NCBI RefSeq assembly: GCF_007970665.1
Contig: NZ_CP042430.1
Location: 1,550,001-1,614,000, forward strand
DNA length: 64,000 nt
Direction of reading: 5' to 3'
DNA from: Baekduia soli
Lineage (GTDB): Bacteria > Actinomycetota > Thermoleophilia > Solirubrobacterales > Solirubrobacteraceae
Shown here: positions 29,307 to 38,800 of the stretch, piece after piece
How positions within the stretch are numbered: the first letter of the stretch is position 1
Layout: the number at the start of each line of letters is the position of its first letter
The notes under the pieces: generated by a model
What the model saw: only the letters and a program-made list of their open reading frames with translations
The model's database searches: none
Told to the model about the DNA's origin: nothing
Made by a program: the position numbers and the translations under genes

Positions 29307-30964
29307 GCCGGGCCGAGTACGCCGCGCTGTACGGCCCGAGCACCGGGGACCGCGTGCGGCTGGCCGACACCGACCTCGTGGTGACCGTGGAGGCCGACGA
29401 CACGGCGCCGGGCCACGAGCCCGTCGTCGGCTTCGGCAAGACGATCCGCGACGGGCAGCTCTCCAGCGGGCGCATGGCGCTGGAGGAGGCCATGGACGGC
29501 GTGGTCACCAACGTGGTGCTCATGGACCCCGTTCTCGGGATCCGCAAGACGTGCCTGGGCATCCGCGACGGGCGGATCGCCGCGGTCGGCCGCGCCGGCG
29601 ACCCCGACCGCGACCCCGGGGTGACCGTTCCGATCAGCGCCGCGACGGGCATCTACGCGGCCGAGGGCCTCATCGCGACCCCCGGCACGATCGACACGCA
29701 CGTGCACCTCATCGGCCCCCAGCTCGTGCCCACGGCGCTGGCGGGCGGCATCACCACCGTGGCGGCCATGAGCTACTCGGGGGCCTTCGACCTCGGCATC
29801 AACCCGACCGGCAACTTCGACCGGCTGCTCGACGCGTGGGCCGCGGTGCCGCTCAACCTCCTGCCGCTCGTGCGCGGCAGCACCACGGAGGAGGGCTTCC
29901 TCGACGCGCTGCTGGAGATGGGGGGCGGCGGCTTCAAGATCCACGAGGACGTCGGCGCCTACCCCGACGTCGTCGACGCCGTGCTGCGCGTCGCCGACCG
30001 CCACGACGTCCAGGTCGCGCTGCACGCCGACGGCCTGGGGGAGACCGCGACGCTGGAGGAGACGCTGGCGGCGATCGCCGGCCGCGCGATCCATGCCTAC
30101 CACGTGGAGGGCTGCGGGGGCGGGCCCGTCAACCTGCTCGAGGTCGTCTCGCACCCCAACGTGCTGCCGTCCTCCACGACGCCGACGGTGCCCTTCGGCG
30201 TCAACGTCTGCGACGAGCACGAGGAGATGATCCGCACCGTCCACCGGCTGCACCCGGCGCTGCCCAACGACGCGCGCGCCGCGCGGGCGCGCATCCGCGC
30301 GTGGACGATCGCCGCCGAGTCGGTCCTGCACGACCTCGGGGCGATCAGCATCATGAGCTCGGACTCCATGGGCATGGGCCGCATCGGCGAGGTCGGCCTG
30401 CGCGCCTGGCAGACCGCCCACGTCATGCGCCGCGCCACGGGCGAGGAGGGCGACGCCAACGCCCGCGTGCTGCGCTACCTGGCCAAGCTGACGATCAACC
30501 CGGCGATCGCCCACGGCATCGCGGGCGACGTCGGCTCGCTGCAGCCCGGCCGCCTGGCCGACGTCGTGCTGTGGCGCCCGGCGTTCTTCGGCGTCAAGCC
30601 CCACCTGGTCATCAAGGGCGGCTTCCCGGCCTGGGGCCAGCGCGGCTCGGGCTCGGGCTCGACGCGCATCGCCGAGCCCATCGTGCAGGGCCCGCTGTGG
30701 GGCGGCCTGGGCCGCGCGCCCGAGCAGCTGGGCACCGTCTTCACCAGCGCCGCCGGCGAGGCCCGCGTGCGCGCCCGCCGCGCCGGGCCGGTGGCCGTCG
30801 TGACCGGCACGCGCACCATCGGCAAGGCCGACATGGTGCACAACGCCGCGACGCCCGCCGTCGAGGTCGACCCTGTGCGCCGCGAGGTCCGCGTCGACGG
30901 CGTCGCCGCCGACCCCGCGCCGGCCGCCGAGCTGCCGATGCAGCGGGCCTACTTCTTGTCCTAG
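29297..30964 (+). CDS. ureC: Urease alpha subunit-like amidohydrolase, divergent
   Basis: 555 residues. All bimetal ligands of urease are present: H135 and H137 (DTHVH), carbamylatable K214 (FKIHED), H243 (ALHAD), H269 (HAYHVEG) and D356 (SSDSMGMG). The catalytic helpers matching Klebsiella H219, H320 and R336 are H216, H316 and R332. The flap cysteine (C319 in Klebsiella) is V315. The conserved loop GGTGPAAGTHATT that lines the urea pocket is replaced by MSYSGAFDLGINPTGNF and is shorter. So the metal site looks active while the substrate pocket differs. No ureD/E/F/G metallochaperone genes are in the window. Urea may still be the substrate; a larger ureide is the alternative. Confidence 0.88.
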   Translation: MELSRAEYAALYGPSTGDRVRLADTDLVVTVEADDTAPGHEPVVGFGKTIRDGQLSSGRMALEEAMDGVVTNVVLMDPVLGIRKTCLGIRDGRIAAVGRAGDPDRDPGVTVPISAATGIYAAEGLIATPGTIDTHVHLIGPQLVPTALAGGITTVAAMSYSGAFDLGINPTGNFDRLLDAWAAVPLNLLPLVRGSTTEEGFLDALLEMGGGGFKIHEDVGAYPDVVDAVLRVADRHDVQVALHADGLGETATLEETLAAIAGRAIHAYHVEGCGGGPVNLLEVVSHPNVLPSSTTPTVPFGVNVCDEHEEMIRTVHRLHPALPNDARAARARIRAWTIAAESVLHDLGAISIMSSDSMGMGRIGEVGLRAWQTAHVMRRATGEEGDANARVLRYLAKLTINPAIAHGIAGDVGSLQPGRLADVVLWRPAFFGVKPHLVIKGGFPAWGQRGSGSGSTRIAEPIVQGPLWGGLGRAPEQLGTVFTSAAGEARVRARRAGPVAVVTGTRTIGKADMVHNAATPAVEVDPVRREVRVDGVAADPAPAAELPMQRAYFLS

Positions 30965-30996
30965 TGTCCGCCTGTCCGATCCCCGAGGAGACCGCC

Positions 30997-31035
30997 ATGA
31001 CCCATCCCGCGAGCCGGCCCGAGGGCCGGCGATGA
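30997..31035 (+). CDS. Possible 12-codon leader ORF before hyuA2
   Basis: A short frame MTHPASRPEGRR with a GAGGAG ribosome site (30985-30990) ends in a TGA that overlaps the hyuA2 start (ATGA). It may serve translational coupling, or mark the true start of hyuA2 if a base is missing here too. Nothing more can be said. Confidence 0.25.
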   Translation: MTHPASRPEGRR

Positions 31036-33072
31036 GCCACCGCCTCGGCATCGACGTCGGCGGCACGTTCACCGACGTCCTCATCCAGGACGCCGACGGG
31101 CGCGTGCAGCTCGTCAAGACGCCGTCGACGCCCGCCGACCAGTCCGAGGGCGTGGCGCGCGGGGTGGCGCTCGTGTGCGAGCAGGCCGGCATCGCCCCCC
31201 GCGACATCACCGCGCTGCTGCACGGGACCACGGCCGCCACCAACGCGGTCCTCGAGGGCCGCGGTGCTCGCGTCGGCGTCGTCGTCACGACGGGCTTCCG
31301 CCACCTCTTCCACCTCGCCGAGGCCTGGACCCCCGGCCCGCTGTTCGGCTTCATGGTCTACGACCGCCCGCCGCCGCTGGTCGAGGTCCGCCTCGTGGCC
31401 GAGGTCCCGGGCGCCTGGACGCGGCCGGGGCCGAGGTCGAGCCGCTGGACCTCGAGGCGACGCGGCGCGCCGTCGAGCACCTGGTGGCCGAGGGCGCCGA
31501 GGCGATCACGGTCTGCCTGCTGAACTCCTACGCCTCCGACCGCCACGAGCGCGAGGTCGGCCGCGTCGTGGCCGAGGTCGCCCCGGACGTTCCGGTGTCG
31601 CTGTCGTGCGCGGTCCTCGCCGAGTTCCGCGAGTACGAGCGCGCGGTCACGACGACGATGAACGCGTTCGTCGCGCCCGAGATGGCCCGCTACCTCGGCG
31701 GCCTGCAGCGCCGGATGGCCGAGCTCGACACGGGGGCCGAGCTGCAGGTCGTGCGCTCCGACGGCGGGCTCATGAGCCTGGACGCCGCGCGCGAGACGCC
31801 CGTGCACACGATGCTCTCCGGGCCCGCCGGCGGCGTCAACGGCGCCGCGCACGTCGCGGTGCGCGCCGGGCACGACGCGATCCTCACCGTCGACATGGGC
31901 GGGACGTCGACCGACGTGGCGGTCTGCCTGGACGGCACCCCGACGATCACGCGCGAGACCAAGGTGGGGCCCTACCCGATGCGCGCGCCGTCCGTCGAGG
32001 TCGAGACGATCGGCGCCGGCGGCGGCTCGATCGCCTCCATCTCAGAGATGACCGGGGGCCTGCGCGTCGGGCCGCGCAGCGCGGGCTCGGTGCCCGGGCC
32101 GGCCTGCTACGGCGCCGGCGGGACCGAGGCGACGGTGACCGACGCCAACGTCGTGCTCGGCCGGCTCCCGCCGCGCCTGCTCGGGGGCGCGATGCAGCTC
32201 GACGCCGACGCCGCCCACACAGCGGTCGCGCGCGTCGCCGACCGCCTCGGCGTCGGGGTGGCCGAGGCGGCCGAGGGGATCGTCGACCTCGTCAACGAGA
32301 ACATGCTCGGCGCGCTGCGCCTGGTCACCGTCCAGCGCGGCCTGTCGCCCGAGCGCTTCGCCCTCGTGCCCTTCGGCGGAGCGGGCGGGCTGCACGCCAA
32401 CGCGCTGGCCGCGATGCTCGGCTGCTTCCCCGTCATCGTGCCCACCGAGCCCGGCGTCCTGTCGGCGCTGGGCTTCGTCGTCTCCGACATCCGCAGCGAG
32501 CACAGCCAGACGTTCATCCGCCCGCTGGCCGGGCTGCAGGCCTCCGAGCTGACCGAGCGCCTGCGCGCGCTGGAGGTCAAGGCGGGCGACTTCCTCGAGC
32601 GCGAGCAGGTCGACCCCGCGCGCCGCGAGGTCGCCTTCTCGGCCGACATGCGCTACGCGGGCCAGGGCTATGAGCTGACGGTGCCGATCGGCGACCCCGG
32701 CGACCTGGCCAGGATCGTCGAGGACTTCACGACGGCCCACGACCGCCTGTACGGCTTCAGCCGCCCGGAGGGCGCCGAGATCGTGACGCTGCGCGCGGTG
32801 GGGATCGGCCGCGTGCCGACCGTCGACCACCGCGCCGAGCCGTCGGGCCCAGCCGACCCGTCCGACGCCCGGGCGGGCGAGCACCCGCTCTGGCACGAGG
32901 GGGCCTATGTCGCGGCTCCCACCTACGACCGGGCGCGCCTGCGCCCGGGCATGGTCGTCCCCGGCCCCGCCATCGTCGAGCAGTACGACGCCACGACCCT
33001 CGTCCTCGCGGGCCACGCCGCGACCGTCGACCCCACGGCAACCTGCTCATCACCCCGGAGGCCCACGCATGA
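31032..33072 (+). CDS. hyuA: HyuA-type subunit 2 (hydantoinase/oxoprolinase family), two apparent frameshifts
   Basis: ASKHA-fold subunit with GIDVGGTFTDV at residues 6-16, LLHGTTAATNAV, VDMGGTSTDVAV, IGAGGGSIASI and GPACYGAGG. Two breaks occur. After LVAEVP the frame shifts at CCCGGG (31406-31411). At the C-terminus the end HGNLLITPEAHA is reached only if one C is added to CCCC at 33031-33034. With both corrections the protein has 680 residues and its stop overlaps the hyuB2 start (ATGA), as expected for an operon, which is strong support for base loss rather than decay. It follows the urease-like genes and so probably acts on their product or on a related N-carbamoyl or cyclic amide. Confidence 0.85.
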
Positions 33073-34862
33073 CCGAGCCGGCCACCACGATCGACCGCCG
33101 CACCCTGGACCTCATCGAGAACGCGCTGCTCAACGTGCGCTTCGAGATGGACGAGGTCGTCCGGCGCGCCGCGATGTCGCCCATGATCCGCGAGCAGCAC
33201 GACGAGTTCCCCATGATCTGCAACCGGCGGGGTCAGATGGTCGTCGGCCAGTTCGGGTCCTACATCCCGGGCGTCGTCGAGCACCTCGGCGGCGACCTCG
33301 CCCCCGGCGACGTCATCCTGTTCAACGACCCCTACCTGAGCCAGGGCTCGATCACGCACCTCAACGACTGGTGCCTGGTCCTGCCGATCTTCCACGAGGG
33401 CCACCACGTCGCGTTCTCGTCGATGTTCGGGCACATGATGGACGTCGGGGGCAAGGTCCCGGGCAGCCAGGTCAACGACGCCGACTCGATCTGGGAGGAG
33501 GGCATCCGGATCCCGCCGGTCAAGATCGTCGAGGGCGGGAGGCTCAACCGCACGGCGCTCGACGTGATCCTCAACAACTGCCGCGCGCCCGAGATGAACG
33601 AGAGCGACCTCATGGCGCTCATCGCCGGCTGCCGCACCGCCGAGACGCGCGTGCAGGAGCTGTGCGACCGCTTCGGCGTCGGCGCCTTCGAGGCCGCGTG
33701 CGACGCGCTGCTGGTCCGTACGCGCGACGCGATGGCCCAGCTCATCCGGCGCTACATCCCGGAGGAGAAGGTCACCTTCACCGACCAGGTGGACGACGAC
33801 GGCCGCGGCAACGGGCCCTTCGACATCGTGCTGACGCTGTGGCGCGAGGGCGACGTGTGCCACGTGGACTGGACCGGCACAGCCGCCCAGGCCCCCGGCC
33901 CGATCAACTTCCGCATCAACGAGGGGCTGTGCAAGCTCTTCTTCGGGATCTACCTCATCATGGCCTTCGACCCCGAGATCCTGTTCAACGACGGGGTCTA
34001 CGAGGTCTTCGACGTCACGCTGCCCGAGGGCACCGTGCTGAACCCGCGCTTCCCCGCGCCGGTCTCCAACCGCCTCAACGTGCACGTGCGCTTCTTCGAC
34101 TGCATGAGCGGGGCGCTGGGCCAGCGGGCGCCGGACCTCGCGATGGCGGCCGGCTACGGCGCGAGCCCGTACTTCGTGTTCTCGGGCGAGGACGCCGAGG
34201 GGGAGTACTTCCAGTTCGTCGAGCTGCTCTTCGGCGGGCTGCCGGCCCGGGCGCGCGGCGACGGCCTGGACGGGCACTCGTGGTGGCCGCTGTTCCGCAC
34301 GACGCCGGTCGAGTACGCCGAGAGCCACCACCCGATCCGGGTGCGGCGCTACGCGCCGGTGCTCGACGGGGGCGGCCCGGGCCTGCATCGCGGCGGCGCG
34401 GGCGTCGACAAGGAGTACGAGTTCCTCTCCGACGGCGTCTTCTCCGTCAACGACGACCGGACGCTGACGAGCCCGTGGGGCGTGGCGGGCGGCCGGGCGG
34501 GCGGGCGGGGGTCCAAGCACCTCGTCCGCGCCGACGGCACCGAGGTGCCGCTGCCGTCCAAGTTCGACGCGCTCGCCGTGCGCGCGGGCGACCGCTTCGT
34601 GTTCCGCACGGCGGGGGCCGGCGGCTGGGGCGATCCGCTGGAGCGGCCCGCCGAGCGCGTGCGCCAGGACGTCAGCGACCTGGTGGTGTCGGTGGCCGCG
34701 GCCGAGGCCGAGTACGGCGTCGTGCTCGGCGCCGACGGCGAGGTCGACGGCCCGGCCACGGAGGCCCGCCGGGCGCAGCTGCGCGAGGGACGCCCGCCCC
34801 TGGCGGCGTTCGACTTCGGGCCGCCCGCGCTGCCGGCCGAGGTGTTCCGGCGCCCGGCCTGA
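33069..34862 (+). CDS. hyuB: HyuB-type subunit 2 (hydantoinase B/oxoprolinase family)
   Basis: 597-residue catalytic partner of HyuA2. The HyuB core is complete: DLAPGDVILFNDPYLSQGSITH, MMDVGGKVPGSQ, EGIRIPPVKI, FDCMSGALGQRAPDLAM and a GGGPGLHRGGAG glycine-rich segment, ending FGPPALPAEVFRRPA. Unlike HyuB1 it has no gamma-like zinc domain, and its FDCMSG segment differs from both other HyuB proteins, so the three pairs are probably not interchangeable. Overlap with hyuA2 shows co-translation. Family reactions: ATP-dependent ring opening (hydantoinase, 5-oxoprolinase) or carboxylation. This is the last gene of the island. Confidence 0.9.
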   Translation: MTEPATTIDRRTLDLIENALLNVRFEMDEVVRRAAMSPMIREQHDEFPMICNRRGQMVVGQFGSYIPGVVEHLGGDLAPGDVILFNDPYLSQGSITHLNDWCLVLPIFHEGHHVAFSSMFGHMMDVGGKVPGSQVNDADSIWEEGIRIPPVKIVEGGRLNRTALDVILNNCRAPEMNESDLMALIAGCRTAETRVQELCDRFGVGAFEAACDALLVRTRDAMAQLIRRYIPEEKVTFTDQVDDDGRGNGPFDIVLTLWREGDVCHVDWTGTAAQAPGPINFRINEGLCKLFFGIYLIMAFDPEILFNDGVYEVFDVTLPEGTVLNPRFPAPVSNRLNVHVRFFDCMSGALGQRAPDLAMAAGYGASPYFVFSGEDAEGEYFQFVELLFGGLPARARGDGLDGHSWWPLFRTTPVEYAESHHPIRVRRYAPVLDGGGPGLHRGGAGVDKEYEFLSDGVFSVNDDRTLTSPWGVAGGRAGGRGSKHLVRADGTEVPLPSKFDALAVRAGDRFVFRTAGAGGWGDPLERPAERVRQDVSDLVVSVAAAEAEYGVVLGADGEVDGPATEARRAQLREGRPPLAAFDFGPPALPAEVFRRPA

Positions 34863-34960
34863 CCGGTGGAGGACCGCCGTCGGACCGGGGAGGCCGGGAG
34901 ATGTACAAGCAGATCTACGACCCGGTGATCCGCACGGTCTCGTCCGCAGCCCAGCCGGCG

Positions 34961-35300
34961 CGGAGATCGCGGACCGGTCCCCGTCGACGGGCAGCGCCTG
35001 GTCGAAGATCGCCACGTCGTCGATGTCGCCCGTGCAGCACAGGTCGCACGTGCCGAGGACCCCGCCCAGCGACGCGTCGCCGGTCGTCGACCGGTTGTCG
35101 TCGATCGGCCGGCTGTCGCCCACCGGGAAGTCGTTGCCGTCGAAGTGCAGCGGTCCCGAGCCACCAGGTGCGGATCCACGAGGGGTCGTTGGCGTCGACG
35201 CCGGGCGTCGAGCCCAGCGTGCCGTTGTCCCCTTGCCCGACGGGTCATGCACGACCTGGCCGCCGCCCTCGTACACGGGCCACCGGCCGAGACGGAATCG
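34961..35300 (-). pseudogene. Remnant of a LamG (concanavalin A-like) domain protein
   Basis: In the gap between hyuB2 and the ATPase gene, the minus strand reads in pieces as a LamG/laminin-G-like lectin domain: WPVYEGGGQVVHDPSGKG, then DNGTLGSTPGVDANDPSW in the next frame, then PLHFDGNDFPVGDS and finally GDIDDVAIFDQALP. This order and wording is the classic LamG_3 domain of secreted proteins. At least two frame changes are needed and there is no start, signal peptide or stop in place, so it is a decayed or rearranged fragment. The edges are approximate. Confidence 0.6.
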
Positions 35301-35452
35301 AGGACCCCGGCCGGAATCTGGCCGGAGGTCGAGGATCTCCGCGTTTGCCCCGCGGCTCCGCGCGACAGCGTCGCGGACGACCACGCCGGGGGTTCCGTAG
35401 TCCGTCCGGAGGGCGCGACGGCCGGCGGTGCGTACGGTCGGTGCCCGACCAC

Positions 35453-38175
35453 ATGCCTGCGCCCGCCCCCGGCCCCACCGCGACCCCGCCCGGCGGCCTC
35501 GACGCGCGCGAGGCCGCCCGGCGCCTGCTGCAGTACGGCCCCAACGAGATCCGGCGCGAGTCGGGACCGCGCTGGTGGCGCAGCCTGCTCGGGCAGTTCA
35601 CCCATCCGCTCGCGCTGCTGCTGTGGGCCGCCGCGGCGCTCTCGCTGGCGACCGGGGTGCTCGCCCTGGCCGTCGCGATCGTGGTCGTCATCGTGCTCAA
35701 CGCCGCGTTCGCGTTCGCGCAGGAGCGCCAGGCCCAGCACGCCACGGAGGCCCTGCGCGAGCTGCTGCCGCCCCGGGCGCGCGTACGTCGCGGCGGCGCC
35801 CTGGTCGAGATCGAGGCCACCGGGCTGGTGCCCGGCGACCTGCTGCTGCTCGCCGAGGGCGACCGCCTCTCGGCCGACGCCCGGCTCACCGCCGGCGCCG
35901 TCGAGGTCGACATGTCGCCGCTGACGGGCGAGTCCCGCCCCGTCACCCGCAGCGCCGACGGCGACGCCGACGGCCCGGTGCCCGATTCGCCGCTGGCCGC
36001 GCCCGACCGCGTGTTCGCCGGCACGCTGTGCACGGGCGGCGACGCCCACGCCGTCGTGGTGGCCACCGCGATGCACACCCAGCTCGGGCGCATCGCGGCG
36101 CTGTCGCAGGCCGTGGCCGAGGAGTCCTCGCCGCTGCAGCGCCAGGTCAACCGCGCCGCCCAGCTCATCGCGGGCGTGGCGGTCGGCCTGGGCATCACGT
36201 TCTTCGCCGTCGGGCACGTCGTGGCCGGGCTCAGCCTCTCCGACGCGGGGGTGTTCGCGATCGGGCTGCTCGTCGCCAACGTGCCCGAGGGGCTGCTGCC
36301 GACGATCACGCTCGCGCTGGCCGTCGGCGTGCGCCGGATGGCCCGGCGCCACGCGCTGGTCAAGAAGCTCACGGCGGTCGAGACCCTGGGCTCCACCGAC
36401 GTCATCTGCACCGACAAGACGGGCACGCTGACCCAGGGGCGCATGACGGCGACGTCCCTGTGGCAGGGCGGGCGGACCGTGGCGATCGGCGCGGGCACGC
36501 CGGCGGCGACGGGCGCGGTCGCCGACCTGCTGCGCAGCGCGGTGCTGTGCAACAACGCGACGCTGACCGCGGTGCCGGGCGGCGGCTGGGCGCGCAGCGG
36601 CGATCCGAGCGAGAGCGCGCTGCTGCTGGCCGCGGCCGCGTTGGGCGTCGACGTGCCGGCGCTGCAGGCGGGGCGCGAGACGTGGCGGCGGCGCCTGTTC
36701 GCCTTCGACGCGCGGCTCAAGCGCATGGCGACGCTGGACGTCGAGCCCGGGTCCGAGCCCTGGATCCACGCAAGGGCGCCCCGCTGGAGCTGCTGGCGCG
36801 CTGCACCGCCCTGCGGCACGCCGACGGGTCGCGGCGCCCGCTGGACGCCGAGGGGGCCGCCGGCGTGCGCGAGGCGTTCGAGCGCTACGCCGCCGACGGC
36901 CTGCGCGTGCTCGGCGTCGCCGACCGGCCCGCCCCCGACGTCGCGCAGCACCACGCCGACGACCGCGACGCCGCAGAGGCCGGCCTGTGCTTCGCCGGGC
37001 TCGTCGCGATGCGCGACCCGCTGCGTGAGCACGTGCCCGCCGCCGTGGCCGACTGCCACCGGGCGGGCATCCGCATCATCGTCATCACCGGCGACGACGG
37101 CCTGACCGCCGCCGCCGTGGCCCGGGAGGCGGGCATCATCGAGGCCGACGCGCAGGTCGTGACCGGGCCGCAGGTCGACGCGCTGGGCGAGGACGCGCTG
37201 GACGCGATGCTGCGCGCCTCGCCGCGGCTGATCGTCGCGCGCAGCTCGCCGGAGGCCAAGCTGCGGATCGTCGACGCGCTGCGCACCGATGGCCACACGG
37301 TGGCCATGACGGGCGACGGGGTCAACGACGCGCCCGCGCTGCGACGGGCCGACATCGGCGTCGCCATGGGCGCCTCGGGCACCGACGTGGCCCGCGAGGC
37401 CGCGGCCATGGTCCTCCAGGACGACGACTTCGCCTCGATCGTGGCCGCCGTCAAGGAGGGCCGCACGGTCTACGCCAACATCCGCAAGTTCGTCACCTAC
37501 ATCTTCGCCCACGCCACCCCCGAGATGGTGCCCTTCCTCATCTACGCGCTGTCGGGCGGGAGCATCCCCCTGCCGCTGACGGCGCTGCAGATCCTGGCCA
37601 TCGACCTCGGGACGGAGACGCTGCCGGCGCTCGCGCTGGGCCGCGAGCCCGCCGAGCCCGGGCTCATGGAGGAGCCGCCGCGCCCGCGGACCGCCACGAT
37701 CATGACCAGGACGATGCTCGTGCGTGCGTGGCTGTGGCTCGGCCTCCTGGAGGCCGCGCTGGTGGCCGGTGGCTTCTTCTTCGTGCTGCTGCGCGCGGGC
37801 TGGTCGCCGGGCGATGCGACGGGCGCCGGCACGCCGCTGCACCACAGCTACCTCGTGGCGACGACGATGTCGTTCGCGGGCATCACCGCCTGCCAGGTCG
37901 GAACGGCGTTCGCGTCGCGCACCGACCACGCCTCGCTGCGCACGATCGGCGTGTGGTCCAACCCGCTGCTGCTCGGCGGCATCGCGTTCGAGCTGGCCTT
38001 CGCGGCGGCGCTGGTCTACCTCCCCCCGCTGCAGCACCTGTTCGGGACCGCGGCGCTCGGCCCGGCCGAGCTCGGGCTGCTCGTGGCCTTCCCCGTGCTC
38101 GTGTGGGGCAGTGACGAGCTGCGCCGGGCCCGGCGCCGGCGGCGCACGCGCCAACCGCGCGGAACCCCGGCGTGA
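35453..38175 (+). CDS. Cation-translocating P-type ATPase (type II), apparent frameshift
   Basis: About 907 residues after correction. P-type motifs: TGES (158-161) in the actuator domain, PEGLL (278-282) in helix M4, phosphorylated aspartate D321 in DKTGTLT, and [12 protein letters not shown] in the hinge. The PEGLL form and [16 protein letters not shown] in M6 resemble the Ca2+/Na+,K+ (P-II) branch rather than heavy-metal pumps; no N-terminal CxxC metal domain is present. The frame breaks at 36771 in the nucleotide-binding domain, where HA-RAPRW should read [10 protein letters not shown] (the KGAP ATP-site motif); one extra C restores it. It stands alone; the ion cannot be told from sequence. 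Confidence 0.88.
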
Positions 38176-38235
38176 ACGCGGCGGGGAGCGGGAAGCGCCA
38201 GGGGAGAAGGTTCACGGCGAAACGAGGAGGAGCAG

Positions 38236-38589
38236 ATGATCAAGGGTGTCTCCGCAGTCTGGCTGCCCGTCAGCGACATGGACCGCGCGCTGGACTTCTA
38301 CGGCGAGACGCTGGGCCTGAAGGTCACCAAGCACGACGGTGACTGGAGCGAGGTCGAGTCCGACGGCACGACGATCGGCCTCAACGCCAAGCCGTCCGAG
38401 TCGCCCGCGGGGGACGGCGGCGCGCTGATCGCCTTCGGCACCGACGGCGAGCTCGAGGACGAGGTCGAGCGCCTCAAGGGCCAGGGCGTCGCGTTCGCGG
38501 GCGAGATCTCCGAGCACGCCTGGGGCCGGATCGTGCCGTTCAAGGACCCCGACGGCAACGACCTGCAGCTCTACGCCCCGCCGGCCTGA
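38236..38589 (+). CDS. VOC superfamily (glyoxalase-like) protein
   Basis: 117-residue single-domain vicinal-oxygen-chelate protein with two beta-alpha-beta-beta-beta modules: VSAVWLPVSDMDRALDFYGETLGL at the start and FKDPDGNDLQLY at the end. Strong ribosome site GGAGGAG just before the ATG. Members include glyoxalase I, fosfomycin resistance enzymes and ring-cleaving dioxygenases; the expected first-module metal histidine is not evident at its usual place near the start, so it may be a binding protein. Function unknown. Confidence 0.85.
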   Translation: MIKGVSAVWLPVSDMDRALDFYGETLGLKVTKHDGDWSEVESDGTTIGLNAKPSESPAGDGGALIAFGTDGELEDEVERLKGQGVAFAGEISEHAWGRIVPFKDPDGNDLQLYAPPA

Positions 38590-38629
38590 TCGCGACGCCA
38601 TGGCCGCGGGCTGATAGCGACCCGCGGCC

Positions 38630-38779
38630 ATGGCCGACGACGGGCACGAGCTGCAGTTCGGCGTGTTCCTCATGCCCGAGGCCGCACGGGCGGGGGCGGT
38701 GCTCGAGCTCGGCCGGTCGGCCGACATGGCCGGCCTGGACCTCGCTCGCGCGCTAAAATGCTTGCCAGCAAGCACGTAA
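38630..38779 (+). pseudogene. 5' fragment of a luciferase-like (LLM class) monooxygenase
   Basis: 49 codons. LQFGVFLMPEAARAGAVLELG followed by RSADMAGLDL is the normal N-terminus of LLM-class F420- or FMN-dependent oxidoreductases (first strand and helix of the TIM barrel). Homology stops after AGLDL and the frame ends at TAA inside the MarR operator region. Intact family members have about 300 residues, so this is a truncated relic, probably left by the event that brought the marR-MFS pair next to it. Confidence 0.55.
38754..38774 (+). promoter_or_regulatory. Promoter -10 and perfect palindromic operator of marR-MFS
   Basis: TAAAAT (38754-38759) is a good -10 element. It runs directly into TGCTTGC-CA-GCAAGCA (38759-38774), an exact 7-base inverted repeat with a 2-base centre. 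This shape (TTGC...GCAA) is typical of MarR/EmrR operators, and the marR ATG is 27 bases downstream. It is the likely autorepression site, released when the regulator binds a drug-like or phenolic ligand. No clear -35 element is seen. Confidence 0.65.
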
Positions 38780-38800
38780 TCCTCCCCGGGGTCCAACGTC

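Noticed and set aside
31175-37105. One plus-strand frame seeming to join hyuA2, hyuB2 and the ATPase into a giant fusion protein
   Set aside because: Only the hyuA2 and ATPase parts are in the right frame; the hyuB2 span is read out of frame. The apparent fusion comes from missing bases.
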